NCBI RefSeq assembly: GCF_902729355.1
Contig: NZ_CACVCC010000001.1
Location: forward strand, 62,001 to 126,000
Length of the DNA stretch: 64,000 nt
Source: Streptococcus sp. S784/96/1
GTDB lineage: Bacteria; Bacillota; Bacilli; Lactobacillales; Streptococcaceae
Direction: 5' to 3'
Shown: positions 46,569 to 56,025 of the stretch, in pieces
How the letters are laid out: every line of letters starts with the position of its first letter
Numbering within the stretch: position 1 is the first letter of the stretch
The notes under the pieces: model-generated
What the model was told of the DNA's origin: nothing
Database searches by the model: none
The model's input: only the letters and a program-made list of their open reading frames with translations
Made by a program: the position numbers and the translations under genes

Positions 46569-47612
46569 ATGAATTTGGATTGTAGACAAGAAGTAGATGT
46601 AAATGATAATAGTTTTGATTATATTAGAATAGCTTGTGCAATACTAATCCTTTTTGGACATTATTTAACACATTTTAAAATTTCATCAGATATTTCTTAT
46701 TTTGTTGCATATTTTGTGCGGGGGGTTCCTATTTTCTTTTTTCTAAGTGGTTTTTTCACTGCCCGTTCAATGGAAAGATATACGTTGCGAAACTTTTTTA
46801 AAAATAGGTTGTTCAGGTTATACCCACCGCTTTGGCTATGCATGCTCATTAATCTTTTTATCATTTTAATATTCTATGTGGTTAAACCGACAGTGAAAGA
46901 TTTAATGATTTATAGTGCTACTCAGTTTACCTTTTTACAATTTTATGGAGGTAATTGGTTGAGCAACTATGGTGTAGGTGTTCCGAATGGTGCTCTGTGG
47001 ACAATTGCTGTAGATATTCAATATTATCTAATCGTTATTTTTGTTGTTAAATATTTAAAACAAAAGAGCCTAAAAGTATGGCTAAGTGTAGTTTCTTCTT
47101 TTGCAACATTATCCTTACTTATTGACAAGTATGAATTTTTATTTTCGACTATTATTTTTAAATTACTAAGTGTGTCATTGATTCCGTTTTTTTATATTTT
47201 TTTATTTGGGATGATGCTATATTATTTTAAAGATAGGCTCATTCCGCTCATTCTAAGATACAAGTGGTGGATTGTTAGTCTCTATATTATTTGGAGTTTA
47301 CTTCCAACTTCAATTAGGTTTGTTTTTTCAGGTGTTAGATATAATGTTGTATCAACCCTTCTTTTATTGATAACTTTAATTGTTGTTGGCTATGGTTTTG
47401 GTAAGCATAGATTAAAAACGGATTATTCATACGCGTTTTATCTTTATCATATGGTTGTTATCAATTTTGTAAAAGATAGATTTCATCCGACAATTGATAC
47501 AGGTGTAGAGGCGGTTCTTATATTTCTTCTAATCGTACTAGTGACTTCTGTTTTGAGCTATGGTTCAGTTCAATTGTTAGACAAGCGATTAATACCGAGA
47601 TGGTATAAGTGA
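46569..47612 (+). CDS. Acyltransferase family 3 membrane protein
   Basis: A 347-residue protein with about ten transmembrane segments. The family's early motifs DYIRIACAILILFGHY (with the conserved His), VRGVPIFFFLSGFF and NRLFRLYPPLW are present. Such proteins O-acetylate sugars of surface polymers on the outer side of the membrane. An AGGGAAAG site precedes it. It appears intact, unlike its relative at 54929. Confidence 0.85.
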   Translation: MNLDCRQEVDVNDNSFDYIRIACAILILFGHYLTHFKISSDISYFVAYFVRGVPIFFFLSGFFTARSMERYTLRNFFKNRLFRLYPPLWLCMLINLFIILIFYVVKPTVKDLMIYSATQFTFLQFYGGNWLSNYGVGVPNGALWTIAVDIQYYLIVIFVVKYLKQKSLKVWLSVVSSFATLSLLIDKYEFLFSTIIFKLLSVSLIPFFYIFLFGMMLYYFKDRLIPLILRYKWWIVSLYIIWSLLPTSIRFVFSGVRYNVVSTLLLLITLIVVGYGFGKHRLKTDYSYAFYLYHMVVINFVKDRFHPTIDTGVEAVLIFLLIVLVTSVLSYGSVQLLDKRLIPRWYK

Positions 47613-47633
47613 TTTTTATAAAAGGAGTAGGTA

Positions 47634-48674
47634 ATGTCATTATTCAAAGATAAAGTGTTATTGATTACAGGTGGAACAGGTTCATTTGGAAATACAGTGT
47701 TAAATAGTTTCTTAGAGACGGATATTAAAGAAATAAGAGTATTTTCTCGAGACGAAAAAAAACAAGATGAAATGAGACATGAGTATCAAGCAAAATTTCC
47801 GAAATTTTCTGATAAGCTTCGGTTCTATATAGGCGATGTTCGAGATATTCAATCACTGAGAAATACCATGCACGATGTCAACTATGTATTTCATGCAGCA
47901 GCTTTAAAACAGGTACCATCTTGTGAATTTTTCCCCATTGAGGCTGTCAAAACTAATATTTTAGGAACTGAAAATGTTCTTAATGCGGCCATTGAAGCTG
48001 GAGTGCAGTCAGTCATTTGCTTATCAACTGATAAGGCGGCTTATCCAGTTAATGCAATGGGAACCTCAAAAGCCATGATGGAGAAAGTCATTGTCGCTAA
48101 AAGTCGAACAGTGAGTGAAGAAAAAACAAAGATTAACTGTACAAGATATGGGAATGTTTTGTGTTCACGTGGATCTGTAGTTCCGCTATGGATTGAACAA
48201 ATTCGAGAAGGGAAGCCTATCACAATTACTTCACCTGATATGACACGCTTTGTAATGTCATTGCCAGAGGCTGTAGATTTAGTGATGTTCGCTTTTGAAA
48301 ATGGTCAAACAGGGGATATTTTAGTTCAAAAAGCACCTGCTTGTACTATTGAAACATTAGCTAAAGCAACGACTGAAATATTTTCACCTGGACATGAAAT
48401 TCGAACAATTGGGATTCGTCACGGCGAGAAAATGTATGAAACCTTATTGACAAATGAAGAGTGTGCTAATGCTATTGATATGGGAGAGTTTTACCGTGTG
48501 CCATCAGATAAGCGTGAATTAAATTATGATAAATATTTTAACGATGGAGATATTAAACGGAATGTTTTGACAGAGTTTAATAGCAATAATACACGTTTAA
48601 TGACTGTTGAAGAAGTAAAGGAGAAATTGTTATCGTTGGGTTATATCCAAGATATGCTATCAACATGGAGGTGA
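47634..48674 (+). CDS. UDP-GlcNAc 4,6-dehydratase/5-epimerase (CapE/FnlA/WbjB type)
   Basis: A 346-residue soluble SDR: LITGGTGSFGNTVLNSFL, FHAAALKQVPSCEFFP, and LSTDKAAYPVNAMGTSK with Met-x3-Lys in the catalytic site. It is the inverting 4,6-dehydratase that starts the route from UDP-GlcNAc to L-configured 2-acetamido-6-deoxyhexoses. The next two genes supply the reductase and 2-epimerase. An AAGGAG lies upstream. Confidence 0.9.
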   Translation: MSLFKDKVLLITGGTGSFGNTVLNSFLETDIKEIRVFSRDEKKQDEMRHEYQAKFPKFSDKLRFYIGDVRDIQSLRNTMHDVNYVFHAAALKQVPSCEFFPIEAVKTNILGTENVLNAAIEAGVQSVICLSTDKAAYPVNAMGTSKAMMEKVIVAKSRTVSEEKTKINCTRYGNVLCSRGSVVPLWIEQIREGKPITITSPDMTRFVMSLPEAVDLVMFAFENGQTGDILVQKAPACTIETLAKATTEIFSPGHEIRTIGIRHGEKMYETLLTNEECANAIDMGEFYRVPSDKRELNYDKYFNDGDIKRNVLTEFNSNNTRLMTVEEVKEKLLSLGYIQDMLSTWR

Positions 48675-48678
48675 TGTG

Positions 48679-49536
48679 ATGAAATTTTTAGTTTTAGGCT
48701 GTAATGGCATGGCAGGTCATATTATCTCTATTTATTTAAAGGAAAAAGGGCATGATGTTACTGGATTTGCTCGTGAAAAGTCTCCCTATATTCCTACAAT
48801 TGTTGGAGATGCAACGAATTTTGTATTATTAAAAGATATAATAGTAACACAGCACTTCGATACAGTTATCAATTGCATTGGTTTGTTAAATCAATTTGCA
48901 GAAGAAAATCATGCGCAGGCTGTTTTGTTAAATGGCTATCTTCCTCATTTTTTAGCTGAGGTTACAGAAGAACTGCCGACACAAATTATTCATATGAGTA
49001 CAGATTGTGTGTTTTCAGGTAAGCGAGGAGGTTACACAGAGCAAGATTTTCCTGATGGTGAGCTTTTCTATGACAGATCAAAAGCAATTGGGGAGTTAGT
49101 TGATAATAAGAATGTGACACTACGTAATTCTATTATTGGACCGGATATTAATCGTCAAGGAATTGGTTTATTGAATTGGTTTATGCAACAGGACGATACG
49201 GTAACTGGTTTTCAAAAAGCTATTTGGACTGGTCAAACTACCCTTCAATTGGCTAAAACAATGGAATATGTGGCTGTACATCACATTTCTGGACTTTACA
49301 ATGCAGTGCCTAATCAGGCAATCAATAAATATGAATTACTGCTTTTGTTTAATAAATACATTAGAAAATATCCGATTGAAATTATTCCCCAGCAAACCTT
49401 TGTGGCTGATAAGTCTTTGATACGTACTCGTTTTGGAGAATTTGATTATGCTATACCAGATTATGAAGTAATGGTTGCAGAATTAGGTGACTGGATGCGT
49501 AGTCATAAAGAATTATACCCACATTATGAAATTTAA
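48679..49536 (+). CDS. RmlD-like sugar nucleotide reductase (second step of L-FucNAc/L-QuiNAc route)
   Basis: A 285-residue SDR: FLVLGCNGMAGHIISIYL, INCIGLLNQFAEE, IHMSTDCVFSGKRGGYTE and YDRSKAIGE (YxxxK). It has the RmlD-like fold and lacks the C-terminal cupin domain found in CapF/FnlB reductases (about 370 residues) of the L-FucNAc pathway; it is nearer in size to WbvR-type reductases of L-QuiNAc. ATG 48679 is chosen over GTG 48676 for spacing from GGAGGTGA. Its product choice decides which L-sugar is made and needs testing. Confidence 0.8.
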   Translation: MKFLVLGCNGMAGHIISIYLKEKGHDVTGFAREKSPYIPTIVGDATNFVLLKDIIVTQHFDTVINCIGLLNQFAEENHAQAVLLNGYLPHFLAEVTEELPTQIIHMSTDCVFSGKRGGYTEQDFPDGELFYDRSKAIGELVDNKNVTLRNSIIGPDINRQGIGLLNWFMQQDDTVTGFQKAIWTGQTTLQLAKTMEYVAVHHISGLYNAVPNQAINKYELLLLFNKYIRKYPIEIIPQQTFVADKSLIRTRFGEFDYAIPDYEVMVAELGDWMRSHKELYPHYEI

Positions 49537-49549
49537 AAGGAATGTTACC

Positions 49550-50695
49550 ATGAAGAAATTAAAATTAATGACGATTTTAGGAACAAGACCTGAAATTATT
49601 AAGATGTCAGAAATTGTAAAAAAATGTGATCGTTATTTTGATCACGTTATTGTGCATACCGGACAAAATTATGACTATACTCTGAATGAAGTGTTTTTCA
49701 AAGAATTAGGTATTCGAGAGCCTGACCACTATCTAGGAGTAGTTGGACAACATGTTGGGGAGACCATGGGAAATGTTATTGCTAAATCATATGACATTTT
49801 AGTTCAAGAAAAACCTGATGCAATTATTGTTTTAGGAGATACCAATTCATGTTTATCTGTAATTGCAGCGAAACGACTAAAAATTCCGATTTTTCACATG
49901 GAGGCTGGAAATCGCTGTAAAGATGAAAATCTTCCTGAGGAAGTTATTCGACGCATTGTTGATGTGACTAGTGATGTTAATTTGTGTTACTCAGAAAATG
50001 CCAGACGTTATATTCTGGATAGTGGTGTTAGACCAGAATATACCTATGTTGTAGGTTCACCAATGGCAGAAGTTTTAGATAAAAATAGAGAACATATTGA
50101 CAATAGTCCTATTTTATCAGAATTAGGTTTAGAGCCTAAGAAGTATATTTTGTTGTCAGCGCATCGTGAGGAAAATATTGATATTGAAGAGAATTTTTTC
50201 TCTTTAATGACTGCAGTAAATTCAATGGCAGAAATGTATGATATGCCAATACTTTATTCTTGCCATCCTAGGGCTAAAAAATTTATTGAATCACGTGACT
50301 TTGTATTCAATTCTCGTGTTGTACAACATGAGCCACTTGGTTTTTTTGATTATAATAAATTGCAGCAAGAGGCTTTTTGTGTGGTGTCAGATAGTGGTAC
50401 ATTGCCGGAAGAAAGTGCTTATTTCAAATTTCCAGCAGTTTCTATCCGTACCTCTACGGAGCGTCCTGAGGCAATGGAGAAAGGTGTCTTCACTATAGGA
50501 TCAATTACAACTGAGCAAGTTTTACAAGCCGTTGATTTAGCAGCAGGTTTAAATGAATCAGGAGATTTAGCGAGCTTAGTTCCGTCCTATGTAGATAATA
50601 ACGTTAGTACAAAGGTTGTAAAAATTATACAGAGCTATGTGGCGATTGTGAATAAAATGATTTGGAGAAAAACTAGTGACTCAGTCAAAGATTGA
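49550..50695 (+). CDS. wecB: UDP-HexNAc 2-epimerase, non-hydrolysing (CapG/FnlC/WecB type)
   Basis: A 381-residue GT-B-fold epimerase: LMTILGTRPEIIKMSE at the start, VHTGQNYD, VLGDTNS, FHMEAGNRC, and DSGTLPEESAYF. It inverts C2 in the last step of the L-FucNAc or L-QuiNAc pathway here. ATG 49550 has AAAGGA upstream; a longer frame from 49487 would overlap the previous gene. Overlaps the Stealth gene by 20 bases. Confidence 0.88.
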   Translation: MKKLKLMTILGTRPEIIKMSEIVKKCDRYFDHVIVHTGQNYDYTLNEVFFKELGIREPDHYLGVVGQHVGETMGNVIAKSYDILVQEKPDAIIVLGDTNSCLSVIAAKRLKIPIFHMEAGNRCKDENLPEEVIRRIVDVTSDVNLCYSENARRYILDSGVRPEYTYVVGSPMAEVLDKNREHIDNSPILSELGLEPKKYILLSAHREENIDIEENFFSLMTAVNSMAEMYDMPILYSCHPRAKKFIESRDFVFNSRVVQHEPLGFFDYNKLQQEAFCVVSDSGTLPEESAYFKFPAVSIRTSTERPEAMEKGVFTIGSITTEQVLQAVDLAAGLNESGDLASLVPSYVDNNVSTKVVKIIQSYVAIVNKMIWRKTSDSVKD

Positions 50696-51677
50696 TTTTG
50701 TTCTAATTTGGGTAGATGGAAATGATCCAGAATGGTTGGCAGAACGTTCCAAATATGATAAACGAAAAAAAACGACAACAGACAATAGCGTTCATCGATA
50801 TAGAGATTGGAATAATTTGCAGTATTGGTTTCGAGGAGTTGAAACATTTTGTCCATGGGTCAATAAAATTCATTTTGTGACTTGGGGACATTTGCCGGAG
50901 TGGCTAGATACCTCTAATCCAAAGTTAAATATTGTCAAACATAGTGACTTTATACCAGAAGAATACCTACCAACATTTAGTAGTCATACAATTGAGTTAA
51001 ATCTTCATCGTATCAAAGGTTTGGCAGATAATTTTGTTTATTTTAATGATGATACATTTATGATTGATAATGTTGAACCGACATTCTTCTTTCGTAATAA
51101 TTTACCCTGTGATTCTGCAATTATGAATGTTCATTGCTATAATATGGAAGACATGTATATCATGGCTCCGTTTAGAGATATTGGTGTCATTAACCATTCT
51201 TTTAATATGAGAAGAGTGATTAAGGAAAATCCATTTGGATGGTTTAATATTAAATATGGATTTAACAATTTACGGAATTTAATATTGTTAGCCTGTCCTA
51301 GATTTCCTGGAATGTTGCAACAACATTTGCCAACTGCTTTTAAAAAAGAAGTTTTTAATGAAGTTTGGGAAGAACACTATGCCATTTTAGATAGCACTTG
51401 TCAAAATCGATTTAGAGAAATGACTGATGTTAATCAGTGGGTATTTAAAGAATGGCAATTAGCAAGTGGGAAGTTCTATCCAAGAAAACTAAATATAGGA
51501 AAGTCAATCCCTGCTTACCATATAGAAGAAGCTGCTGAATATATCTCAAAACAAAAGGGAAAAATGATGTGTCTAAATGATACAGAAATGTCACAAGAAG
51601 AGTTTGAAAGATGTGTTCTACTGATAAAAAATTCTTTTGAACAAATTGTGCCTAAGAAATCTTCATTTGAAAAATAG
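50676..51677 (+). CDS. Stealth-family sugar-phosphate transferase
   Basis: A 333-residue member of the Stealth family of capsular polysaccharide phosphotransferases. Region CR1 is IDFVLIWVDGNDPEW, CR2 runs from RDWNNLQYWFRGVETFCPWV to NFVYFNDDTF, and CR3 and CR4 follow (PTAFKKEVFNEVW; LNDTEMSQEE). It transfers a hexose- or HexNAc-1-phosphate, giving a phosphodiester in the polymer. It starts at GTG 50676 with GGAG before it. With lic genes nearby, the polymer may hold two kinds of phosphate link. Confidence 0.88.
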   Translation: MTQSKIDFVLIWVDGNDPEWLAERSKYDKRKKTTTDNSVHRYRDWNNLQYWFRGVETFCPWVNKIHFVTWGHLPEWLDTSNPKLNIVKHSDFIPEEYLPTFSSHTIELNLHRIKGLADNFVYFNDDTFMIDNVEPTFFFRNNLPCDSAIMNVHCYNMEDMYIMAPFRDIGVINHSFNMRRVIKENPFGWFNIKYGFNNLRNLILLACPRFPGMLQQHLPTAFKKEVFNEVWEEHYAILDSTCQNRFREMTDVNQWVFKEWQLASGKFYPRKLNIGKSIPAYHIEEAAEYISKQKGKMMCLNDTEMSQEEFERCVLLIKNSFEQIVPKKSSFEK

Positions 51678-51684
51678 GAGTATT

Positions 51685-52758
51685 ATGAAAAAAGAAATTG
51701 TGATTGTAACGTTCTCTTTGAGTAACAATGGTTCAGAACGTGTACTAAGTGAGCTTTCAAGTGAATGGGCTAGAAATGGTCACGAGGTGACTATTGTTCA
51801 GTTGATGGAAAAAGCATTTGGAAGTGATTCCTATCAAGTGGATAAAAAAGTAAATATACTAACACTGAAGAATAGCGCAAATTCGAAAATTGGAAAATAT
51901 TTTTCTTATCTTTTGCAGTTAAAGAAAATTTTAAATAAGCATTCTACTGCGGCAGTCCTTTCTTTTTCATTTACGACACAATTTTTATTAGCATTACTGC
52001 GTCCATTTATTTCTAATAGAATCATTTTTTCTGAGAGAAATGATCCAAAACGCTGCCCATATACCCCATTCACGCGTTTTCTTAGAACGATGTCTTTTTA
52101 TGTAGCGGATGTTTCAGTGTTTCAAACTGAAGATGCCAAGGCCATGTTCCCTAAAAAGATACAGCAAAAAGGACTAGTTATTGTCAATCCTATAAACCCA
52201 AATCTTCCTTTACCATTTGAAGGTAATCGAACTAAAAAAATTGTGACAGCTTCTCGTTTACGTCCTCAAAAAAATCTTCCGATGTTAATAAAAGCTTTTG
52301 CTAAGCTTCATAGAGATTATCCCGGATATTATCTGGAGATTTATGGGATTGGAGATGAGCAAGAAAATTTGGAAAACTTAATTTCTGAGCTTGGTCTATC
52401 AGAGGTAGTGATTTTAAAAGGATTTGCTACAAATGTTCATCAATGTATTCGAGATGCAAGTTTGTATGTTTGTTCTTCTGACTATGAAGGGATTTCTAAT
52501 TCGATGTTAGAAGCTCTAGGATTAGGTATACCAACAATCACAACAGATTGTCCGATTGGGGGAGCTAGACAAGTCATTACTCATAAAGAGAATGGCTGGC
52601 TTGTACCAGTTGGGGACGTAGAAGCTTTATATGTTGCCATGAAGTCTATTTTAGATAACCCTATACTTGCTAGTAAGCTCTCAAAACAGGCGACTAGAGT
52701 ACGTGAAGCCTATCCAATACATAAAATTGCAAATCAGTGGATAGAATTGATGAAGTAA
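51685..52758 (+). CDS. Glycosyltransferase family 4
   Basis: A 357-residue GT-B enzyme: N-terminal IVTFSLSNNGSERVLSEL, and GT4 donor-site blocks VTASRLRPQKNLPMLIKAFA and CSSDYEGISNSMLEALGLGIP with the EGISNS acid motif. ATG 51685 follows AGGAG by 6 bases; an earlier frame start at 51637 would overlap the Stealth gene. Donor sugar is unknown. Confidence 0.88.
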   Translation: MKKEIVIVTFSLSNNGSERVLSELSSEWARNGHEVTIVQLMEKAFGSDSYQVDKKVNILTLKNSANSKIGKYFSYLLQLKKILNKHSTAAVLSFSFTTQFLLALLRPFISNRIIFSERNDPKRCPYTPFTRFLRTMSFYVADVSVFQTEDAKAMFPKKIQQKGLVIVNPINPNLPLPFEGNRTKKIVTASRLRPQKNLPMLIKAFAKLHRDYPGYYLEIYGIGDEQENLENLISELGLSEVVILKGFATNVHQCIRDASLYVCSSDYEGISNSMLEALGLGIPTITTDCPIGGARQVITHKENGWLVPVGDVEALYVAMKSILDNPILASKLSKQATRVREAYPIHKIANQWIELMK

Positions 52759-52771
52759 GGGAGGACATATA

Positions 52772-54022
52772 GTGAACAATAAAAAGGATAACCTTTTTTC
52801 ATATCTTAAATATGTCATTACAACTGTTTTTCTTGTTTTGAATGTTATTGCGGGGCAGCTATTCGGCGGATTTGGTCGTACCTCAGGGTTTGTTTTACTA
52901 ACTTTCGTTGTACTATCAGCAGTTGTCTTTCTTTTTGAAAATTGGTTCAAAATTTCAGTCACATTAACCATTTACCACATTTATATGTTGGTTTTTGCTG
53001 CCTTCTGTACATTGAGTAGTTTGTGGGCCCAAGATAGTAGTTTATCAACATTGAAAGGTGAGCGGATTTTAGACATTGCTATTTCGATGTCCATCTTCTA
53101 TATGATTTATAGTGAACGTCATAAGGATATAGTTAATACATTGTTTACCATTATGATGTGGAGCGGTTATCTCATTGTTGCCTATGAAATTTACTTTTAT
53201 GGCTGGTCTCAGCTAATGTTACTTTTATCAGAGACTGTAAGGATACATAGTGATTTCCTCAATGCTAACACCTTGGGAATGGTTGTTGCATATTCAATTG
53301 TAATTAATTACTATCTTATTTTATATCGGAAAACCCCCTTTTGGCAATCTTTTCCTTTACCATTTGCTTTGATTGTTCTAGCTGGCTCAGGAAGCAGGAA
53401 GGCTATTACCATTGTTTTATTAGGTGTTGTCTTAATAACCTTTTTTAAGAACTTTAGAGGTGGAAAACTGTTTCGCAAGTTTCCGAAAATTTTGATATCA
53501 GGGATAGTATTGCTATTGGCGTTTCAATTTTTGTCAGGACTAGCGATGTTTGAAGGTGTCATGGAACGATTAGAGTCAATGCTAAATATTTTTAATGGCA
53601 ATGCAAGTATTGATAAATCTACTTGGGAACGATTGGAATTAATAAAATTGGGCTGGAAGCTATTCCAAGAAAATCCAATTTTGGGTGTCGGGATGGATAA
53701 TCCTAGAATTTTTAGTTGGATTGTAGTTAGTAAAGTGCTCTATCTTCATAATAATTATATGGAAATCTTAAGTGGAGGCGGATTAATAGGCTTTATTGTT
53801 TATTATTGGTTTTACGGCTATCTCTTCTATGCATATTTTAAATATAGGAAAGGTAATACTGAGTTATGTGGAATTTGCATAACCTTGTTAATTATCCGAT
53901 TAATTATAGATTTTGGAGCTGTCTCTTACTATGATCAAGATACTTATTTTTGGTTGTTGATCTTTTATCTTGGGGCAAAGGAATTAAAATCTAGATGGAA
54001 TGAGGTAATGTATGATAGATAA
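52772..54022 (+). CDS. wzy: O-antigen ligase/polymerase family protein (Wzy)
   Basis: A 416-residue polytopic protein with about eleven to twelve hydrophobic segments and the long extracellular loop before HNNYMEILSGGGLIGFIVYY, typical of the Wzy_C/O-antigen ligase family. It joins repeat units outside the membrane. Start is GTG 52772, after GGAGG. Overlaps the next gene by 11 bases. With the Wzx at 57162 it defines a Wzx/Wzy-dependent route. Confidence 0.85.
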   Translation: MNNKKDNLFSYLKYVITTVFLVLNVIAGQLFGGFGRTSGFVLLTFVVLSAVVFLFENWFKISVTLTIYHIYMLVFAAFCTLSSLWAQDSSLSTLKGERILDIAISMSIFYMIYSERHKDIVNTLFTIMMWSGYLIVAYEIYFYGWSQLMLLLSETVRIHSDFLNANTLGMVVAYSIVINYYLILYRKTPFWQSFPLPFALIVLAGSGSRKAITIVLLGVVLITFFKNFRGGKLFRKFPKILISGIVLLLAFQFLSGLAMFEGVMERLESMLNIFNGNASIDKSTWERLELIKLGWKLFQENPILGVGMDNPRIFSWIVVSKVLYLHNNYMEILSGGGLIGFIVYYWFYGYLFYAYFKYRKGNTELCGICITLLIIRLIIDFGAVSYYDQDTYFWLLIFYLGAKELKSRWNEVMYDR

Positions 54023-54932
54023 ACTTAAAAAATTCATTTTAGATAAAAATTATAGATTCAGGGTAATGGCACATTTAGGGATGTGTAAATATTTGTCCGA
54101 TGAAGCATATCTTAAGAAAATGTTTGAGGCTAGACAAGGTTATCCTCTTAGTTTAGAAGCTCCTCAAACCTTTAATGAAAAATTACAGTGGTTAAAGTTA
54201 CATGACCGTAAACCAATTTATACGAATTATGTAGACAAATATGAAGCAAAAAAAATAGTTGCCAATAAGATTGGTGAAAAATACATTATCCCTACTATTG
54301 CAGTGTGGAATACTGTTGATGAGATTGACTTTGATAGATTACCTAATCGTTTTGTATTGAAATGTACACATGATAGTAGTGGTGTTATTATTTGTAAGGA
54401 TAAGTCAACTTTAGATATTGAAAAAGCCAAGGTAATATTAAGTAAATGTATGAAACGAAATTACTACTGGCAAGGAAGGGAATGGCCATATCGAGATGTT
54501 GTTCCTCGAATTATTGCTGAAGAATATATGGAAGATATAGAGACCAGAGAGTTACGTGACTATAAAGTTTATGTTTTTAATGGGCAAGCAAAATTCATGA
54601 TGCTAAATTCTTCAAGAGGTGTTGATACAAGAGCAGACTACTTTGACAGAGAGGGAAATTGGTTAGATTTTATTTGGGGATATTCTCATGCAGAAATGCG
54701 TCCAATTTTACCGAAGAATTTTAAAAAGATGTTATCGTTTTCTGAAATATTAGCTAAAGACCTGCTTCATCTAAGAGTTGATTTTTATGAAGTGAATGGA
54801 GAACTTTATTTTGGAGAGTTAACATTTTATGATGGAAGTGGTTTTGATAAGATTGAACCGATAAGCTGGGACATGAAATTTGGTGAATGGTTAACTTTGC
54901 CTAATTTAAGAGAAATGAAAGAACACAGATGA
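54012..54932 (+). CDS. TupA-like ATP-grasp protein
   Basis: A 306-residue protein of the TupA-like ATP-grasp family: FNEKLQWLKLHDRKPIYTNY, VDKYEAKKIVANKIGEKYIIP, FVLKCTHDSSG, and LLHLRVDFYEVNGELYFGELTFYDGSG. TupA was first linked to teichuronopeptide synthesis (a polyglutamate-glucuronate polymer), and relatives are common in capsule loci, where they may join an amino acid or act as transferases. The role here is inferred. It overlaps the acyltransferase pseudogene by 4 bases. Confidence 0.8.
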   Translation: MIDKLKKFILDKNYRFRVMAHLGMCKYLSDEAYLKKMFEARQGYPLSLEAPQTFNEKLQWLKLHDRKPIYTNYVDKYEAKKIVANKIGEKYIIPTIAVWNTVDEIDFDRLPNRFVLKCTHDSSGVIICKDKSTLDIEKAKVILSKCMKRNYYWQGREWPYRDVVPRIIAEEYMEDIETRELRDYKVYVFNGQAKFMMLNSSRGVDTRADYFDREGNWLDFIWGYSHAEMRPILPKNFKKMLSFSEILAKDLLHLRVDFYEVNGELYFGELTFYDGSGFDKIEPISWDMKFGEWLTLPNLREMKEHR

Positions 54933-55997
54933 AACGAAATTATGGTTTAGATTTACTCCGAATCATAGCGATGCTTTTTGTACTTATTTTGCATACGCTA
55001 GGGAAAGGTGGAATTTTAGAAACAGTACAAGAGGGAACTAAGGCTTATAATATGGCGTGGCTCTTGGAGATTATGGCTTATGGTGCAGTAGATATATTTG
55101 CTATGATAAGCGGTTTTGTTGGCTTTAGTCAAAAATCTAAACGATTAAAATTATCAAACTATTTTTACTTTGGGGGCAAGTTGTCTTTTATGGAATAATG
55201 GTCAGCATTGTTTTCTGTATTGTAAAACCGGAAGTTGTCGATTTTTTAGACGTTTTGAAAATGTTTTTACCAGTTTCAACAAATGCTTATTGGTATTTTA
55301 CAGCTTACACAGGTTTATTTGTTTTAATACCACTTTTAAATTTAATTTTACGCCATAGTTCTGAAAAATTTCTAAAAAGTCTTTTGATTATTTTTTTCTT
55401 GTTTTTACCATTTTTGATCGTGTCGTAGATGTATTTGGAATCAATCAAGGTCAAAGTGTACTGTGGTTAGTAATTCTTTATTTAATTGGTGGAATTGTCA
55501 AAAAATGTCAAATTGGGAAAAGCATCACTGTGATTAGAACTTTTTCTGTCATAGTGATACTCATCCTATTTACATGGATTTGGAAACTCTACGGCTTCTC
55601 TGTTACCCAAAATTTGTTTATTGCTTATAATTCCCCAACAATTGTGTTAGTATCAATGTGTTATCTGATTCTTGCCCTAAAGTTGAAACTTCCTCCTAAT
55701 ATTGAAAGGTTAGTTGCTTATTTAGGACCATCAGCTTTTGCAGCGTATTTACTGAATAATCATCTTTATATTTGGGAGTTTGTTATTAAAGGGCGTTTCG
55801 TTAGTCTAGTTGATAAAGGTTGGCTAATTATGAGTATAAATGTTATTGCTTTTTCGTTAATTTTTCTTTTGGGATCTATTTTGGTTGATAAAGCTAGAGA
55901 GTATTTAATCCCAAAATTAAGAATTCGTCAGCTAGCGATTTCGTTAGAAAATAAATTGAGAATAATTTTAGATAGTTTAGTTAAGTTGGAGTGGTAA
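54929..55997 (+). pseudogene. Acyltransferase family 3 gene with two frameshifts
   Basis: Three frames together encode one family 3 acyltransferase (about 355 residues): 54929-55198 (LDLLRIIAMLFVLILHTLG), 55198-55428, and about 55416-55997. The first break lies near 55170, where reading continues as LWGQVVFYGIMVSI only after a one-base shift (TTT then GGGGG run). The second lies in the T-rich stretch 55390-55415, where the true continuation is IFDRVVDVFG. Both are single-base losses in homopolymer runs. It would O-acetylate the polymer. It may be a dead gene, a phase-variable one, or partly a sequencing error. Confidence 0.8.
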
Positions 55998-56025
55998 TGT
56001 TATTACGACAATGGAGGGAGTCAAA

